In this document: positions 44,117 through 55,295 of the stretch, piece by piece | Layout of the letters: each line of letters begins with the position of its first letter | Numbering within the stretch: the first letter of the stretch is position 1 | Source of the DNA: Cytidiella melzeri | Lineage: Eukaryota > Basidiomycota > Agaricomycetes > Polyporales > Irpicaceae | Direction of reading: 5' to 3' | DNA: 64,000 nucleotides | Assembly: GCA_022592445.1 (NCBI GenBank) | Contig: JABYQR010000012.1 | Coordinates: 234,547-298,546, forward strand | Notes under the pieces: generated by a model | Database searches by the model: none | What the model saw: the letters and a program-made list of their open reading frames with translations, nothing else | What the model was told of the DNA's origin: nothing | Made by a program: the position numbers and the translations under genes

Positions 44117-46127
44117 TTGGAACCATTAGTACCAAAATATCTATGGGAATTTGGTGACGTCTTTTCAAAGAAAAAATCAGAGCGCATGCCGTTACGCAAA
44201 CCGTACGATCACGCGATCGAATTTGAGGAAGGTGCCTCCCTTCCCAAAGCGGCTAAACTATACCCGCTGTCTCCAATGGAAAAGAATTCTCTAGATCAAT
44301 GGATCGAAGAGGAACTCCGAAAAGGTTACATCCGCAAATCGAAAAGTCCGATTGCAGCACCTGTGTTCTTCGTCAAGAAGAAAGATGGCTCGTTGCGCCT
44401 TGTGCAAGACTACCGAAAACTGAACGACATCACGGTGAAAAACCGGTACCCCATACCTCGCATCAACGATTTAATCAATTCGTTAAGCAAGGCTAAGGTC
44501 TTCTCAAAGATTGATCTTAGATGGGGATACAATAACGTTCGCATCCGAAAGGGTGACGAATGGAAGACGGCGTTCATCACACACCGTGGCCTTTTCGAAG
44601 CCAAGGTGATGTATTTCGGTTTCAGCAACGCACCTGCGACGTTCCAAGCCATGATGAATGAAATTCTGAGTGATTTGATCTTAGAAGGACATGTCATGGT
44701 GTATCTCGACGACATCCTCATCTTCACTGAAGACAAGAAGGAAAACCGTCGCATCACACAGGAAGTGCTCAAGCGTCTACGCGAGAACGATCTATTTGCC
44801 AAACCGGAAAAATGCTTTTTTGAAAAAGATCGCATTGAGTACCTAGGCATGATCATTTCTCACGGACAATCGAGATGGATCCAGCCAAACTCACCGGAGT
44901 TACTGAGTGGCCGCGACCTGAAAAGGTTAAGCAAGTCCAAGCCTTCTTAGGCTTCGCCAATTTCTATCGGCGTTTCATCAAGGACTTTGCTAAACATGCG
45001 AAACCGCTCACTATTCTGACAAAGAAGGACCAACCCTGGATCTGGAAAGATGCTCAGGAACAGGCCTTCCAAAGTCTGAAACAGGCTTTTACGTCAGCAC
45101 CCATTCTGAGGATACCAGATGACGAAAACCCTTTCCGTCTGGAAACAGACGCTAGCGACTTTGCTACAGGAGCGGTATATCACAACTGGACCCAGCTGAC
45201 AAGCTGTGGCATCCAGTAGCCTTCTACTCTAAATCACTCAACGTCCATGAACGTAACTATGAGATATACGATAAAGAGTTGTTGGCTATTATCCGCGCCC
45301 TGGAAGAGTATCGTCAACATCTGGAGGGACATCCGATTACCGTAGAAATATGGTCGGATCACCAAAACCTGACATATTTCAGGAATGCCCAGAAGCTGAC
45401 TCGGAGACAAGCGCGATGGGCGTTATACCTCACGCGATTCAATTTCGTGCTCCGGCACAAACCCGGAAAGACCATGCTTACCGCAGATCCTCTGTCCAGG
45501 AGGCCAGATCATGAAGAGGGGGTAAATTCCGATAACGAGGACAAAATTCTCCTTAAACCCGAGTTTTTTGCCATCTCTGCTATCGAAAACTCTCATGACT
45601 CGCCTATCAACGATGATGAAATCCTAAGACGGGTCAAGGAAGCACTCATGAACGACGAAGTTACCAAGGACTATCAGCAGTTACTTAACTCTGGTCCTAG
45701 GGAGTTCAAGAAATCACTAGAGGAATGGAATTTTGAGAACGGATTACTCCTATACCGTGGAAAAGTCTACATCCCCAAAGATCAGAAATTAGATCTGAGA
45801 CGCCAAATCATCCAGATGCATCACGATCTACCTTCTGCCGGACATCCTGGCAGATGGAAAACGTACGAACTGATCTCGAGAAACTACTGGTGGCCAGGTT
45901 TAACCACTGATGTCAAGAAATACGTGACAGGCTGTGACACATGTCAGCGGATGAAGACTCGTCCGCAACAGCCTTATGGACCACTCATCCCTAATCCGGT
46001 TCCGGCCGAACCATGGGATATCATGACTGTCGACTTGATTACTCAGTTACCGGAGTCTGATGGCTTCAATGCTATCTGCGTAGTCGTAGACCGCCTACTA
46101 AAAGGGCGCACTTCTTCCCTATTGTAA
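44117..46127 (+). pseudogene. Reverse transcriptase, RNase H and integrase N-terminus of chromovirus B
   Basis: RT is well preserved in 44117-44870 ([30 protein letters not shown]). A shift near 44870 moves to 44875-45219 (FLGFANFYRRFIKDF, then RNase H FRLETDASDFATGAV). A further shift leads to 45279-46127 with DHQNLTYF, the tether, and the integrase zinc domain (HHDLPSAGHPG, CDTCQRMK), followed by the start of the integrase core (DIMTVDLITQLP). Confidence 0.92.
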
Positions 46128-46195
46128 ACGAGTTCTCGGCAAAAGATCTTGCAGCTCTACTCTATGAGAGAGTCTGGACCCTTCACGGGTTACCT

Positions 46196-47093
46196 TTGCA
46201 AATCATTTCCGACCGAGGTCCACAATTCGCAGCAGATTTATTCCAGGAATGGTGTAAAATGCTAGGGATAGAATCTACAATGACTACTGCATATCATCCG
46301 CAGACTGATGGTCAAACTGAACGAGTTAATCAAACGCTCGAACAGTACCTGCGTTGTTACGTTGATCAACTACATGACGACTGGGCTAGACTGCTCAGCT
46401 CGGCTGAGTTCGCATACAACAATGCAGCGCACGAGGGAACTAAGCACTCGCCTTTCTACCTCGAATACGGCAGACACCCTAGAGCTGGTCCAACGCTCAC
46501 TAAGGACCTGAAAAGGTCTGACATGAATGACATCATGTGGAACCGCTTGCAAGCTCAAGAGCATGCTAAGCGGCGTTACAACTTGCGGCTGAACGCATGA
46601 ATGGTACTATGACAAGCACGTCCAGAAGGTCCCCTTCAACGAAGGCGATCAGGTCATGCTAGATCTGAGAGACTACCAAAAATCTGGACATAAGCTGTCA
46701 GCCAAGTACTATGGCCCATTCAAGATTGCTGAAAAGCTCTCGCCGGTCACATTCAGACTGGAATGGCCCGAACGTTCACCAAGGATACACCCTGTATTCC
46801 ATGCAAGCAAGTTGGTACCGTACAACGAACCTGAATTCGAAGGCCAAAAGCTGGAGATGCCTCCGCCAGATATCATCGACGGAGAAGAAGAATACGAAGT
46901 CGAGAAGATTCTCAAGTCAAGACGTACAGGTCGTGCCAAAAAGCTTCAGTATTACATACGCTGGAAAGGCTACGGACCGAACGACGACACGTGGGAACCT
47001 GTAGAAAACATCACGCACGCTCAAGAAGCGATCAAGAAATTCTACGACGATCATCCCCGAGCTATTCGCTCAGCTACGATTTACTGTGTATAA
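46196..47093 (+). pseudogene. Integrase core and chromodomain of chromovirus B
   Basis: 46196-46600 carries the core (IISDRGPQFAADLF and HPQTDGQTERVNQTLEQYL). After a one-base shift near 46590, 46656-47093 holds the GPY/F module (YYGPFKIAEKLSPVTFRL) and a C-terminal chromodomain (YEVEKILKSRRTGRAKKLQY, IRWKGYGPNDDTWEP). The aromatic cage residues are present. Confidence 0.92.
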
Positions 47094-47329
47094 GTCACGA
47101 ACAACACACCAAGGATCATCCACGATCCAATGACGCAACCGAGGAGGGTACGGACTAGACTACCATCAGCCAATGAGGTGTGAACCCCGTCAGGGGCGTC
47201 GGTAGAAGCCGCTAGAGTCACTCGGAATTGCTTAGGCACCCTCTTGACAATGGTGAAAAAGTGGACTCAATGACCAAGGTGTTCGTTCAAAACTCTTTGC
47301 ACGGAGTTCAAAGCAAGAAGGGGGGGTAA

Positions 47330-48054
47330 TGTCACAGATTTTCAATGTTTCTACAAGACTTGCCTTACCAGGCAACGGTATTATTGGGAATATTTAAGCG
47401 CTTGTCAAGCGCTTATCCAGCGCTTATCCGGCGTCTATTTAGGCGCTTATCCAGCGCTTATCTGGCGCTTATCAGGCGCCTATTCCGGCGCTTATTCTCA
47501 GTGCCTATCAATTGATGCGCTGATGCGCCTTCTGTCTCTGATGCGCTGATGCGCTCCTTTCCTTATCTGTGTATCACATGATAGAACTCTCTGGAACATT
47601 GTGGAACATGCTGGAACTATGATGTCATAGTATAGAACATTCCATTAGATGATGTCATAGTTCTTAGAACCTTCTGGAAAAGTCTAGCCTTGTCTTAGAA
47701 CAAGCTAGAACAAGTCTAGCCTTGGAGCTGGGTCATGGGGTCAGGTCATGGGGACAATTGCTATTGGTTGATTATTGAAGTGGCACCACTAGGGCATAGG
47801 GCATGCTTAGTAAGGTAGATTACTTCGCTTACTCATGTAGGTATTAGGGGTCTTAGGGTAGTACCTGGGGTCCTCCCCTTCATGTATATATAGAGGCACT
47901 CCTGAGGGCATATCCCCTCAGTCTTATCCACTCTGTTGATAAAGGACTACCTTGTACTCTCCAGTACTTCGCTCACCACACCTCTCACACTCTATCTCAC
48001 TCTATCCCCTCAAGTTTAACAACTTATCTGGTGAGTAGTAACCTTACTGTTACA
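47330..48054 (+). repeat. 3' LTR of chromovirus B
   Basis: 725 bp, identical by eye to the 5' LTR except for small indels (CTCTCT against CTCT, TTAACTG against TTACTG). Preceded by the purine tract at about 47315-47326 and followed by GCATG. Confidence 0.95.
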
Positions 48055-49168
48055 GCATGATGTCTTCAAGCATCTGACGTCGGTTGTCCTCAGTGAGCTG
48101 CTCAATACCGATGTAGACCCACTTCTGGCTCATGGTGAAGCCGAAGAGGTGAGTTGTGTCGTTCGCCTTTGCCGCAAGGCCACATGCTTTCAAGTAGATG
48201 CTAAGGACCTTCTGATAGAGACACCGCTTCTGCGAACGGCTGTACTGCAACATTGCCCCAATAATAAAGATGCGCTAACAAACATGTTGGCTTAATGACT
48301 CAATCCCAAGAACAAACACGCACCGTCTCATGGTCCTTGTACGTGTTCCGTTTGAGCTGAATTGGCGTACACGCGAGCGCATGCATCAGCTCCCAATAGG
48401 TTGGCATCAGGGCCTTCATCTTCACAATGTCGTCCTTGAGGCTAGTCCCGAGGAGGTTTTCCTCGGACATGTGCTCGGGCGGTGACTCGAGATGGGGAGA
48501 GAAAATTCGCATCTCACGATTGAGGCGTGCCGTAACGTTGTCCAAGGCCCACCTGTCCATGGTATCTCTAGCTCCGCGGGTGCTGATACCTTGTTTGTGT
48601 AAGCACGGCGGTTTGTGCCAGTGCTTCAGGATGCCTGGCAGTTGCTCACAGTGCATCAGAGCGGTGCGAGCATATCTAAATCATTATCAGTACACCTCAC
48701 ATCTTGAGACATCTTTCAAGGATTCTACTCACCTAATGACAGACTGCTCACGTGTCATATGCCCAGGTATGTCGAGATTCCAGCTGAGGTAATGGAGAAA
48801 GGTGGCAGTGTCCATCTGGAGACTTGCCATGTAGTCAATAATGTCTACGTTGTCTAAGGTACTGAGATGCTTCGAGAATGCTCTTGTACGCGCGAGAGGG
48901 CCGCGAGGATTGTTGAGAGAAGCTTTGATACGTGCCACCTCTTCGTCTGAAGTGGGGTCCAACTCTTGTGGGTGTCGTTCATTGTTGTCGTCGTTGAGAA
49001 CGTCAAGTGATGGCAGAGGCATTGAGAGCTTGTGCAAGGAGGTCGCACGAGGGAACAAGTCGTGAGTTAGAACCGAACGCTCGATGGATTGATGGTGATC
49101 ACAGTATCTAATCTACATGCTGATAAAACGGCGCCTAGATCTAACAGGCTTCCAAGTGCGTGGAAAAG

Positions 49169-49191
49169 TGTCACGTGCGATTGAGCGGTAC
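49169..49191 (-). repeat. Right inverted repeat of the RecQ-DUF6589 unit
   Basis: Its reverse complement starts GTACCGCTCAATCGCACGTG and matches 34446-34468 at 22 of 23 positions. It lies about 150 bp upstream of the DUF6589 copy 1 start. Confidence 0.75.
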
Positions 49192-49217
49192 CCCTCTCAT
49201 ACAAAATGCACCAGACG

Positions 49218-49264
49218 TTTAGGCTTGCGTTCTCTTTGTCTTTTTGGAACTCCGCAAGCCTAAA
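49218..49264. repeat. Perfect 12-bp inverted repeat (hairpin)
   Basis: TTTAGGCTTGCG at 49218-49229 and CGCAAGCCTAAA at 49253-49264, spaced 23 nt, midway between the two divergent DUF6589 genes. It could mark the end of the second unit or be a transcription structure. Confidence 0.65.
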
Positions 49265-49456
49265 AACGGAAGGAGCGCGGCAACTTCCGTGGCATCTGGT
49301 TCAAGACTAGACGTGCCCTGCTTATCGAGGAGCTCTCTATTTGGGTTTTTCTTCCCTTTTTGGCTGCAACGCTTGCGCGTTAGCGCTCGTTGATTAGACA
49401 TTGCGTTTTTGCTTGTCGCCTCTTGATCGCCTCCGTGCCATCAGCTCATCCACGAT

Positions 49457-52400
49457 ATGTCTGCTCATTGTGGCTTGCACTCGTACAAGATGCAAATAAT
49501 GGACATTCAAGTCCATCAGCCGGGAATCACGGCGGCCCCCACTGAGAGAAGCTTTCGTCTTGACCGTGTCTTGGAGTCTATGAAGGACAACGGCTTCCAC
49601 TCTCTAGGCGAGTTTCTTGTGCAGCTGTTCACTGTGGCATCAGACCACAATGGAAACAAGTCTCTCTCACTTTCTCAGATGGTCTCCAGCTTTCTCAATG
49701 GCTGCTCCGACACATTCGATGTCATCACCCTCGTCGAAATTCTTTACCACAGCAGGTTCTCCGCGCCGAAGGCCAAAAGGCAGTCGCAAACCCCTAACAC
49801 ACAGAAACATCGCCCAGACGAGACAACTATGGCGCGGTATAAGCTGCAACAATGGGCTATAGGGCTTGTCAAAGGCTTGGTGGATGATGAAGCACGGGAG
49901 CTGGTCTCACCTGGTAGTACCCTCCGTCTCGCCAAGGAAATGACCTGGGATTTTGCGACCAGCTTTTTGTTTCATTGTGTGGCCAAGGAGGTTCGCAAGA
50001 AGAGTCCTACGTGCATGCGCCTTCTTAAAGCCGTGGCTATCCCTGCGGAGAAGAGGAACCGGGCGCGTCCAAGTCATCTCGCACCAGGTGATATCCCTGC
50101 TTTCGAAGAGGATTCTTCACTCAGTGGTTCACCTGCGCATATGACATCGACACCAGCGCAAAGCTCAAGCTCCTCGGAAAGTCCCCCGCTCCTTGTTCAC
50201 GAGCACAAGCCAACCGGCAAGGGAAGAAATTGAAGAGATCTGCTGATAGTAAGGTGTATATAAACCTTCCTGTCCGAAAACTTATCGAGGTACATCACTT
50301 ATAGATTATATTGACCACCTTCATGATGCTTTTGAACGCCAGGAATTTGTGATTCACCGTGTTCCAAAAGCTCATGGGCGTGTGTTTGTTTGCCAACTCG
50401 GCTGCACGAGGTGTCTGCGACGTACTGGGAAGGATGGGGCTTTCGTGTCGTACGCAACAGTCTTGGAGGTGCTTAAGGGACTTATAGCCTCTGCGCAGGC
50501 CATTATCCGCACGTCGGCTGTACGGAGAGTTGTTATGTTTGCATATGACAACATCAATCGCCAACGACATGTGTATGACGGTGAGCTGGGTGAGCGAGAC
50601 ATGATGAATAGTGGGACTGCGTCAGCGTACGTTGTGGTTGAGGATTGTGATCCTGCTCGTGCGTTTGACGTTCACGTATTGGAAGAAGCACGGGCGAAGC
50701 AACAGCGTAAAGAGCTGAGTGTTGCTCTTCTCCACAACGTTATGACTGTCCATGTCGCCTCACATGTCATTCAAGAGGTTCCGTGCCTTTCACCTTTGCA
50801 GGAACATCTCAATCGCCAACTCTGTGTTGACTTGGCCAAACATTGCATGAGGGATGGACGCCGCACTGAGGTGTACCCACTTGCCAGCTCCAAGCATGAT
50901 GAGGGAAGCACACGTGGTAATCGCGATGTCATTGACGATCTTATGCTGAAGCAGCTTGGATTAGAGAAAGACGAGGCAGCAAAGGTCCTCACCATTGTCA
51001 CTGGTGACCAGTCAACCATCGAGAAGATTTGCCACTTGAAGAAGCTACTCGACAGCTGTCCTCACGGGTATGACCGTTATGGCTGGGTTCTCCCAATAAT
51101 TCAACTATGGCACATGGGTTGGGCAGATCTGGAGCGTATACTTGCAACACATTGGGGTCCCAAGAGTGGTTTCGAAGACTATATATCCACACTGGCATGT
51201 GTGAACGAGCTACTAGGCTGCAAGGTCAAGAACGTGAAACGGCCAGATTATTACCCAGCACAAGCTCTCGTGTTTGATACTCTCCGTGTTGAGATCATCA
51301 ACTGCTGGCGGTAAGCATCCTGTCATCTCGTCTCATCTTCGAGCTGTATGGCAAATCATTAATAACTTTAATCTAGGGAGTACTACTGCACGGAGGATCT
51401 CCCAGCATATTTCTCCCAAGATCCCGGGGCGGCTACTATCGAGCAGCTTCTTGTTGCTGCTGAGAAAATTGTAGCTATGTACTTGAGTACATGGAGTGCC
51501 GAGCAAGCACGGAGAGACCCTGACTCATCACATTATTTCCCTGTTGGCAAGCCGTGGGTTAGTCCGTTTCGTGGACAGACAGCTCCTGCCGCTCCAGCCG
51601 GAGATCAAGTTCTCGCCAATACAATTCTTCGCATGAGGGATATTATGTTGCATTACGAGTTCCACTCTGCAGTTGCAGATGGAGATATTGGTCGTGCAAT
51701 GAACGTTATGGCAGTACGTCGGCTTACTAATTTCTTGTATGGCAGTCTTCAACGGCGGGTCTGATTTAACTTATCTAGGTATGGACGTTCACATTCTGCG
51801 GATGCGGGAAAAGCAAGTATACAAATGAGCTGCTTGAACTGGCTTGTAACTTTGAGTACGAGTACTCCGATGAGCTCAAGCAAGCAGTGCTCAATAATTG
51901 GCTATGTAATCTAACAGGACACAAAGGCCGCTGGTTTCCCATGGATCTGATGATGGAGCACAACATCAACCTACTGAAGAGAATGTCGGGACAACCAAAC
52001 ACGCCGTTTGGTGCACAGTTCCTCAAGGAGGTCATATCTCTCAATATTCGATACTTCCTTGATGTCAAGGAGTCACTACACACGGCAGCGGGTATAGGCA
52101 GAAAGCCTGGCCGGCATAAGAAGAAAAAGAATGTTACAAACGGTCTTCACACCCTATTATTTTTCTTTACTTCTTCGATTACCTTGATAACCAGTTATCT
52201 TCTTTACAATTGCCTTGACGATCCAACTCGTCTTTCCTCCATCATTACCTGATCCACATCGCCTCCGTTCAACACGGAATATTATGTTATCAGTTGCCTT
52301 CTGATGTCCATTTAAACCTCGGACCTAACTCCGATTGGTTACCATTGCTTTGGTTCAACCCTCGGCCTTTCTATACCTCCGTTACCACTCCATTGGGTCC

Positions 52401-53233
52401 AACCCCGCCTATCCCCTGTTTCGGATCCAACTCCGTCTATCCCCTGTTCCGGGTTCAACCCCTTCTCTATTGATCTCTGCTTCATGTTTCCCCTTTCTAT
52501 TGTCCCTTGTTTCCGCACCTTGACGGTCTTTTCTCTCATTGGCTTTCCAGAGTAGTGGCTGCTCTCTGTGTATTGTTCTTCCTCTCTGTTTCTCCAATTT
52601 GCTACCACTACCTCGGACTGGTCCAAAAGTAGTTAGGTCAACATGTATAAATAGCCGTTAGACATGGGGCTAGAACCTCAGTCTATCCTCTTTGTATCAA
52701 TATTCCTTCTATCGAACCATCATCTGTCTGCCACTGTGCTTGACAGCGACCGCGCGGCCTAGACTATCATCAGACCTTGAGTGTAGCTACACCAAGGGGT
52801 TCTGACCTGACAACTTGTCCCTTGACAATAGTCGGTCTTGACAAAGAAGGCTGTAGCTCTCCAACATCTTGGGCGCACAATGCATGAGCATGAGCTCCAT
52901 TGATTTCGAGCAAACCGCATATATGGCTTTACGGCTGCAGATGACTTTGCTACTGGACATGCGCGTTTTGCATCTACATCCCAAATAGCCAATTTTGTGA
53001 ATTGCACAATGTTCAATGCTAGCAATCTGCACAACCGGGACGAGTCAGCTATGGGGGTAGAGGAAGACACAGAGGAAGAAGATAGTGGTACAGGTCGCAC
53101 GGATATTGAAGACGCAACTGGCAAGCACGACATACCCTTACCACACATTTGGCAAGATGGGGAACTTATACTGGATGAGCATGATGACACCTCTGATGAT
53201 GACAATGATGTTGACGATGCAAACAATGTGTAG
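49457..53233 (+). pseudogene. DUF6589-type protein, copy 2, split by a solo LTR
   Basis: It starts at ATG 49457 (a later ATG before DIQVHQPG is possible). Exon 1 ends near 50216, with an unresolved short intron to about 50254. The main exon runs to 51310, then 51377-51713 and 51779-52131, and resumes after the LTR at 52849-53233. Landmarks: FRLDRVLESMKDNGFHSLGEFL, MFAYDNINRQRHVY, TGDQSTIEKICHLKK with GDQ intact, LPIIQLWHMGWADLERIL, VADGDIGR, KYTNELLELACNF, NLTGHKGRWFPMDLMMEHNI, and an acidic C-terminus. One in-frame TGA lies at about 52906. Removing the LTR and one AAGAA restores the frame. It is only distantly similar to copy 1. Confidence 0.75.
52132..52843 (+). repeat. Solo LTR (family D) inside DUF6589 copy 2
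   Basis: It begins TGTTACAAACGG and ends GTCGGTCTTGACA (712 bp), flanked by AAGAA at 52127-52131 and 52844-52848. A TATA box (GTATAAATAG) lies near 52645. A related fragment occurs at about 58990-59110. Confidence 0.85.
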
Positions 53234-53346
53234 TAACTGTAATATCATTCAATTCATGTACTATTATCTACAAGAGAAGCCTAATTACATTTGGAGTCAG
53301 TACAGTGCAGAATTTCCACTATTAAGAGCACGTACGATTTTGTCGT

Positions 53347-54584
53347 TCATGGCATTTGACGTTGCCTTTTATCTAGACATGGTGACGTCAATAGCAGAAT
53401 ATCATTGGCCCTTGATACCTGCTTACAATGAGGCGACAAAGGCTCCCTAGGCAGACTGCTAGGTAGATCAGCATCAATACTTGCTGATGCGGTAGAGTCG
53501 AAGTTTTGAAGTGTGTTCTCTTTATCTGCATCAAGATACACAGGAGCAGGTGATGGGCGGAGGAGTAGTGTTACCCGTTTGATACTGGAAAGACCTGTGG
53601 CTGCGAGGGACTCGCAAACCTCTCTTTCTTGGCGCACCTTTGCTTGACGCTGCAGCTTACTTTGCTGCAGTGCGTCCTGACGCCCTTGTTCCAACGCCTC
53701 TTGCATCTCATCTCTAAGCCGCGCCACCTCAAGCCATAAAGCATCTCCGTAACCGTCCCAGTATTCCCATCCCTCGAGTCGGGCCTTGAGCACATCCTTT
53801 GTAGTGATAAGTAAAAACTTATCAATGATACGGGAGATCCATGTAGAGTAGAGAAAGGCCTTGCTTCCAATGAAGAGGCAGTTTGGCTGATATGGAGCAC
53901 GGGTGCGAATCTTGAAAGCTGCATCTTCAAGTTGTCTTGCGAGTTGTACAATATCCACTGCGGTAAGCTTGAGATATCGCGGTTGTTCAACGTCCTCCGT
54001 GATAGCAGGTTGGGGGTGAGAAGTCATATTAGACTGACTAGCACAGCCAGACTCGGGATGATGAGAGGGAGTGACAGGAAGGAGATGAGGAGGCGATGCG
54101 CAAGAACTGCAGCAGCTACAGTTGCTGTCAATACCTGGGTTCCCTTGAATGACATTTATTTGTTGCACGATGCACACGTTCCGTACGTATGCGGCAACAA
54201 CAAGCCAAAGTGACGTGTTCTTGATGAAAGCATCAGACTTGATGCGAGAAGCAATCTTCGCTGGGATCTTCTTCAACTCCGCAGATTCAATGGCCTGCCG
54301 GGTATTGTTGTGGCCGTGGTGTGCCACAGATCGAGCTGAAGAAAGGAAACACCGGTCCAGGGCAGCTATTGGCAGGTACGCTGTTGCTGCTTCAATGTTG
54401 TTCTTCTTGATATATCCATATGCGGTCCCGTGGCGCTCACGTGCTCGCAATGTGCGGCCAATTCTCTGAATCATTGAAGCCATGCTCAACGGGGTAGAAA
54501 AACAAATCACCCGGTCGCAGTCCGGTACACCCATACCAACGCCCAGCACATCTGTTGAAACCACAATGGCAGTAACTCGCTCAT
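53347..54584 (-). pseudogene. Second helicase, C-terminal half only
   Basis: The reading starts abruptly at the LTR edge with NERVTAIVVSTDVLGVGMGVPDCDRV (motif V) and continues with QRIGRTLRARERHGTAYGYI (motif VI), so it is the last part of a superfamily 2, probably RecQ-like, helicase core. The following 330 residues are helical and basic with a Cys cluster (CSCCSSC). Motifs I to IV are missing upstream. The stop at 53347 lies 113 bp from the stop of DUF6589 copy 2, with the genes convergent, the same plan as the first pair. The sequence is strongly diverged from the first helicase. Confidence 0.72.
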
Positions 54585-55295
54585 TGTAACAGTAAGGTTA
54601 CTACTCACCAGATAAGTTGTTAGACTTGAGGGGATAGAGTGAGATAGAGTGTGAGAGGTGTGGTGAGCAAAGTACTGGGGAGTACTGAGTAGTCCTATAT
54701 CAACAGAGTGGATAAGACTGAGGGGATATGCCCTCAGGAGTGCCTCTATATATACATGAAGGGGAGGACCCCAGGTACTACCCTAAGACCCCTAATACCT
54801 ACATGAGTAAGTGAAGTAATCTACCTTACTAAGCATGCCCTATGCCCTAGTGGTACCACTTCAATAATCAACCAATAGCAATTGTCCCCATGACCTGACC
54901 CCATGACCCAGCTCCAAGGCTAGACTTGTTCTAGCTTGTTCTAAGACAAGGCTAGACTTTTCCAGAAGGTTCTAAGAACTATGACATCATATAATGGAAT
55001 GTTCTATACTATGACATCATAGTTCCAGCATGTTCCACAAGGTTCCAGAGAGTTCTATCATGTGATACACAGATAAGCAAAGGAGCGCATCAGCGCATCA
55101 ATTGATAGGCACTGAGAATAAGTGCTGGAATAAACGCCAGAATAAGCACCAGATAAGCGTCAGATAAGCGCCAGATAAGTGCCTAAATAGACGCTGGATA
55201 AGCGCTGGATAAGCACCTGATAAGCCCTTAAATATTCCCAATAATACCGTTGCCTGGTAAGGCAAGTCTTGTAGAAACATTGAAAATCTGTGACA
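54585..55295 (-). repeat. LTR of family B that truncates the second helicase
   Basis: 711 bp, TG...CA ends, reverse orientation. Flanks are CTCAT and GGAGT, so there is no target duplication. The right flank is a family C LTR fragment. This suggests recombination or deletion rather than a simple insertion. Many CpG sites in its 10-mer array have become TpG or CpA. Confidence 0.9.

Larger units (their letters stand above)
39729..48054 (+). mobile_element. Ty3/Gypsy chromovirus, family B, full length
   Basis: LTRs at 39729-40456 and 47330-48054 differ only by small indels (728 and 725 bp). The perfect target duplication GCATG is at 39724-39728 and 48055-48059. Inside lie an upstream ORF, gag, protease, RT, RNase H, integrase and chromodomain, then the purine tract AAGAAGGGGGGG before the 3' LTR. 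Several one-base frameshifts (near 41570, 42400, 42770, 44870, 45190, 46110, 46590) disable it despite the young LTRs. Confidence 0.96.
37893..49022 (-). pseudogene. DUF6589-type protein, copy 1, split by a chromovirus
   Basis: Exons 49022-48733, 48675-48324, 48274 to 38553 (minus the inserted element), 38495-38393 and 38345-37893 sum to 863 codons with frame kept throughout, which is strong support for the model. Recognisable DUF6589 landmarks: FGGHDNLNLAFKVY, a GNQLTVIRIRCLKK block where the family usually has GDQ, GGGSHNYAHEMLEL, and NTTGHKNGFLAFDMVQEHN. Removing the element and one GCATG copy joins codons perfectly (LEDIM into RYIIF). There is one in-frame TGA at 39290-39292. The family function is not known. 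The pattern of conserved acidic residues suggests an RNase H-like nuclease (my inference). Confidence 0.8.
34446..49191. mobile_element. Candidate RecQ helicase-DUF6589 mobile unit with terminal inverted repeats
   Basis: An inverted repeat of 23 bp with one mismatch (GTACCGCTCAATCGCAC at 34446, reverse complement ending at 49191) brackets exactly one RecQ-like helicase gene (+) and one DUF6589-like gene (-). These converge with about 39 bp between their 3' ends. Without the 8.3-kb chromovirus the unit would be about 6.4 kb. No target duplication was found outside the repeats, so transposition is inferred, not shown. Confidence 0.45.

Noticed and set aside
34446..54584. A Starship-like giant element or a Crypton
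   Set aside because: No tyrosine recombinase is visible. The candidate enzyme is DUF6589-like and the ends are inverted repeats.
34446..54584. A Helitron
   Set aside because: The helicases are RecQ-like, not Pif1-like, and no Rep/HUH motif is present.
54585..55295. Simple solo LTR insertion in the second helicase
   Set aside because: The 5-bp flanks differ and the helicase front does not resume on the other side.
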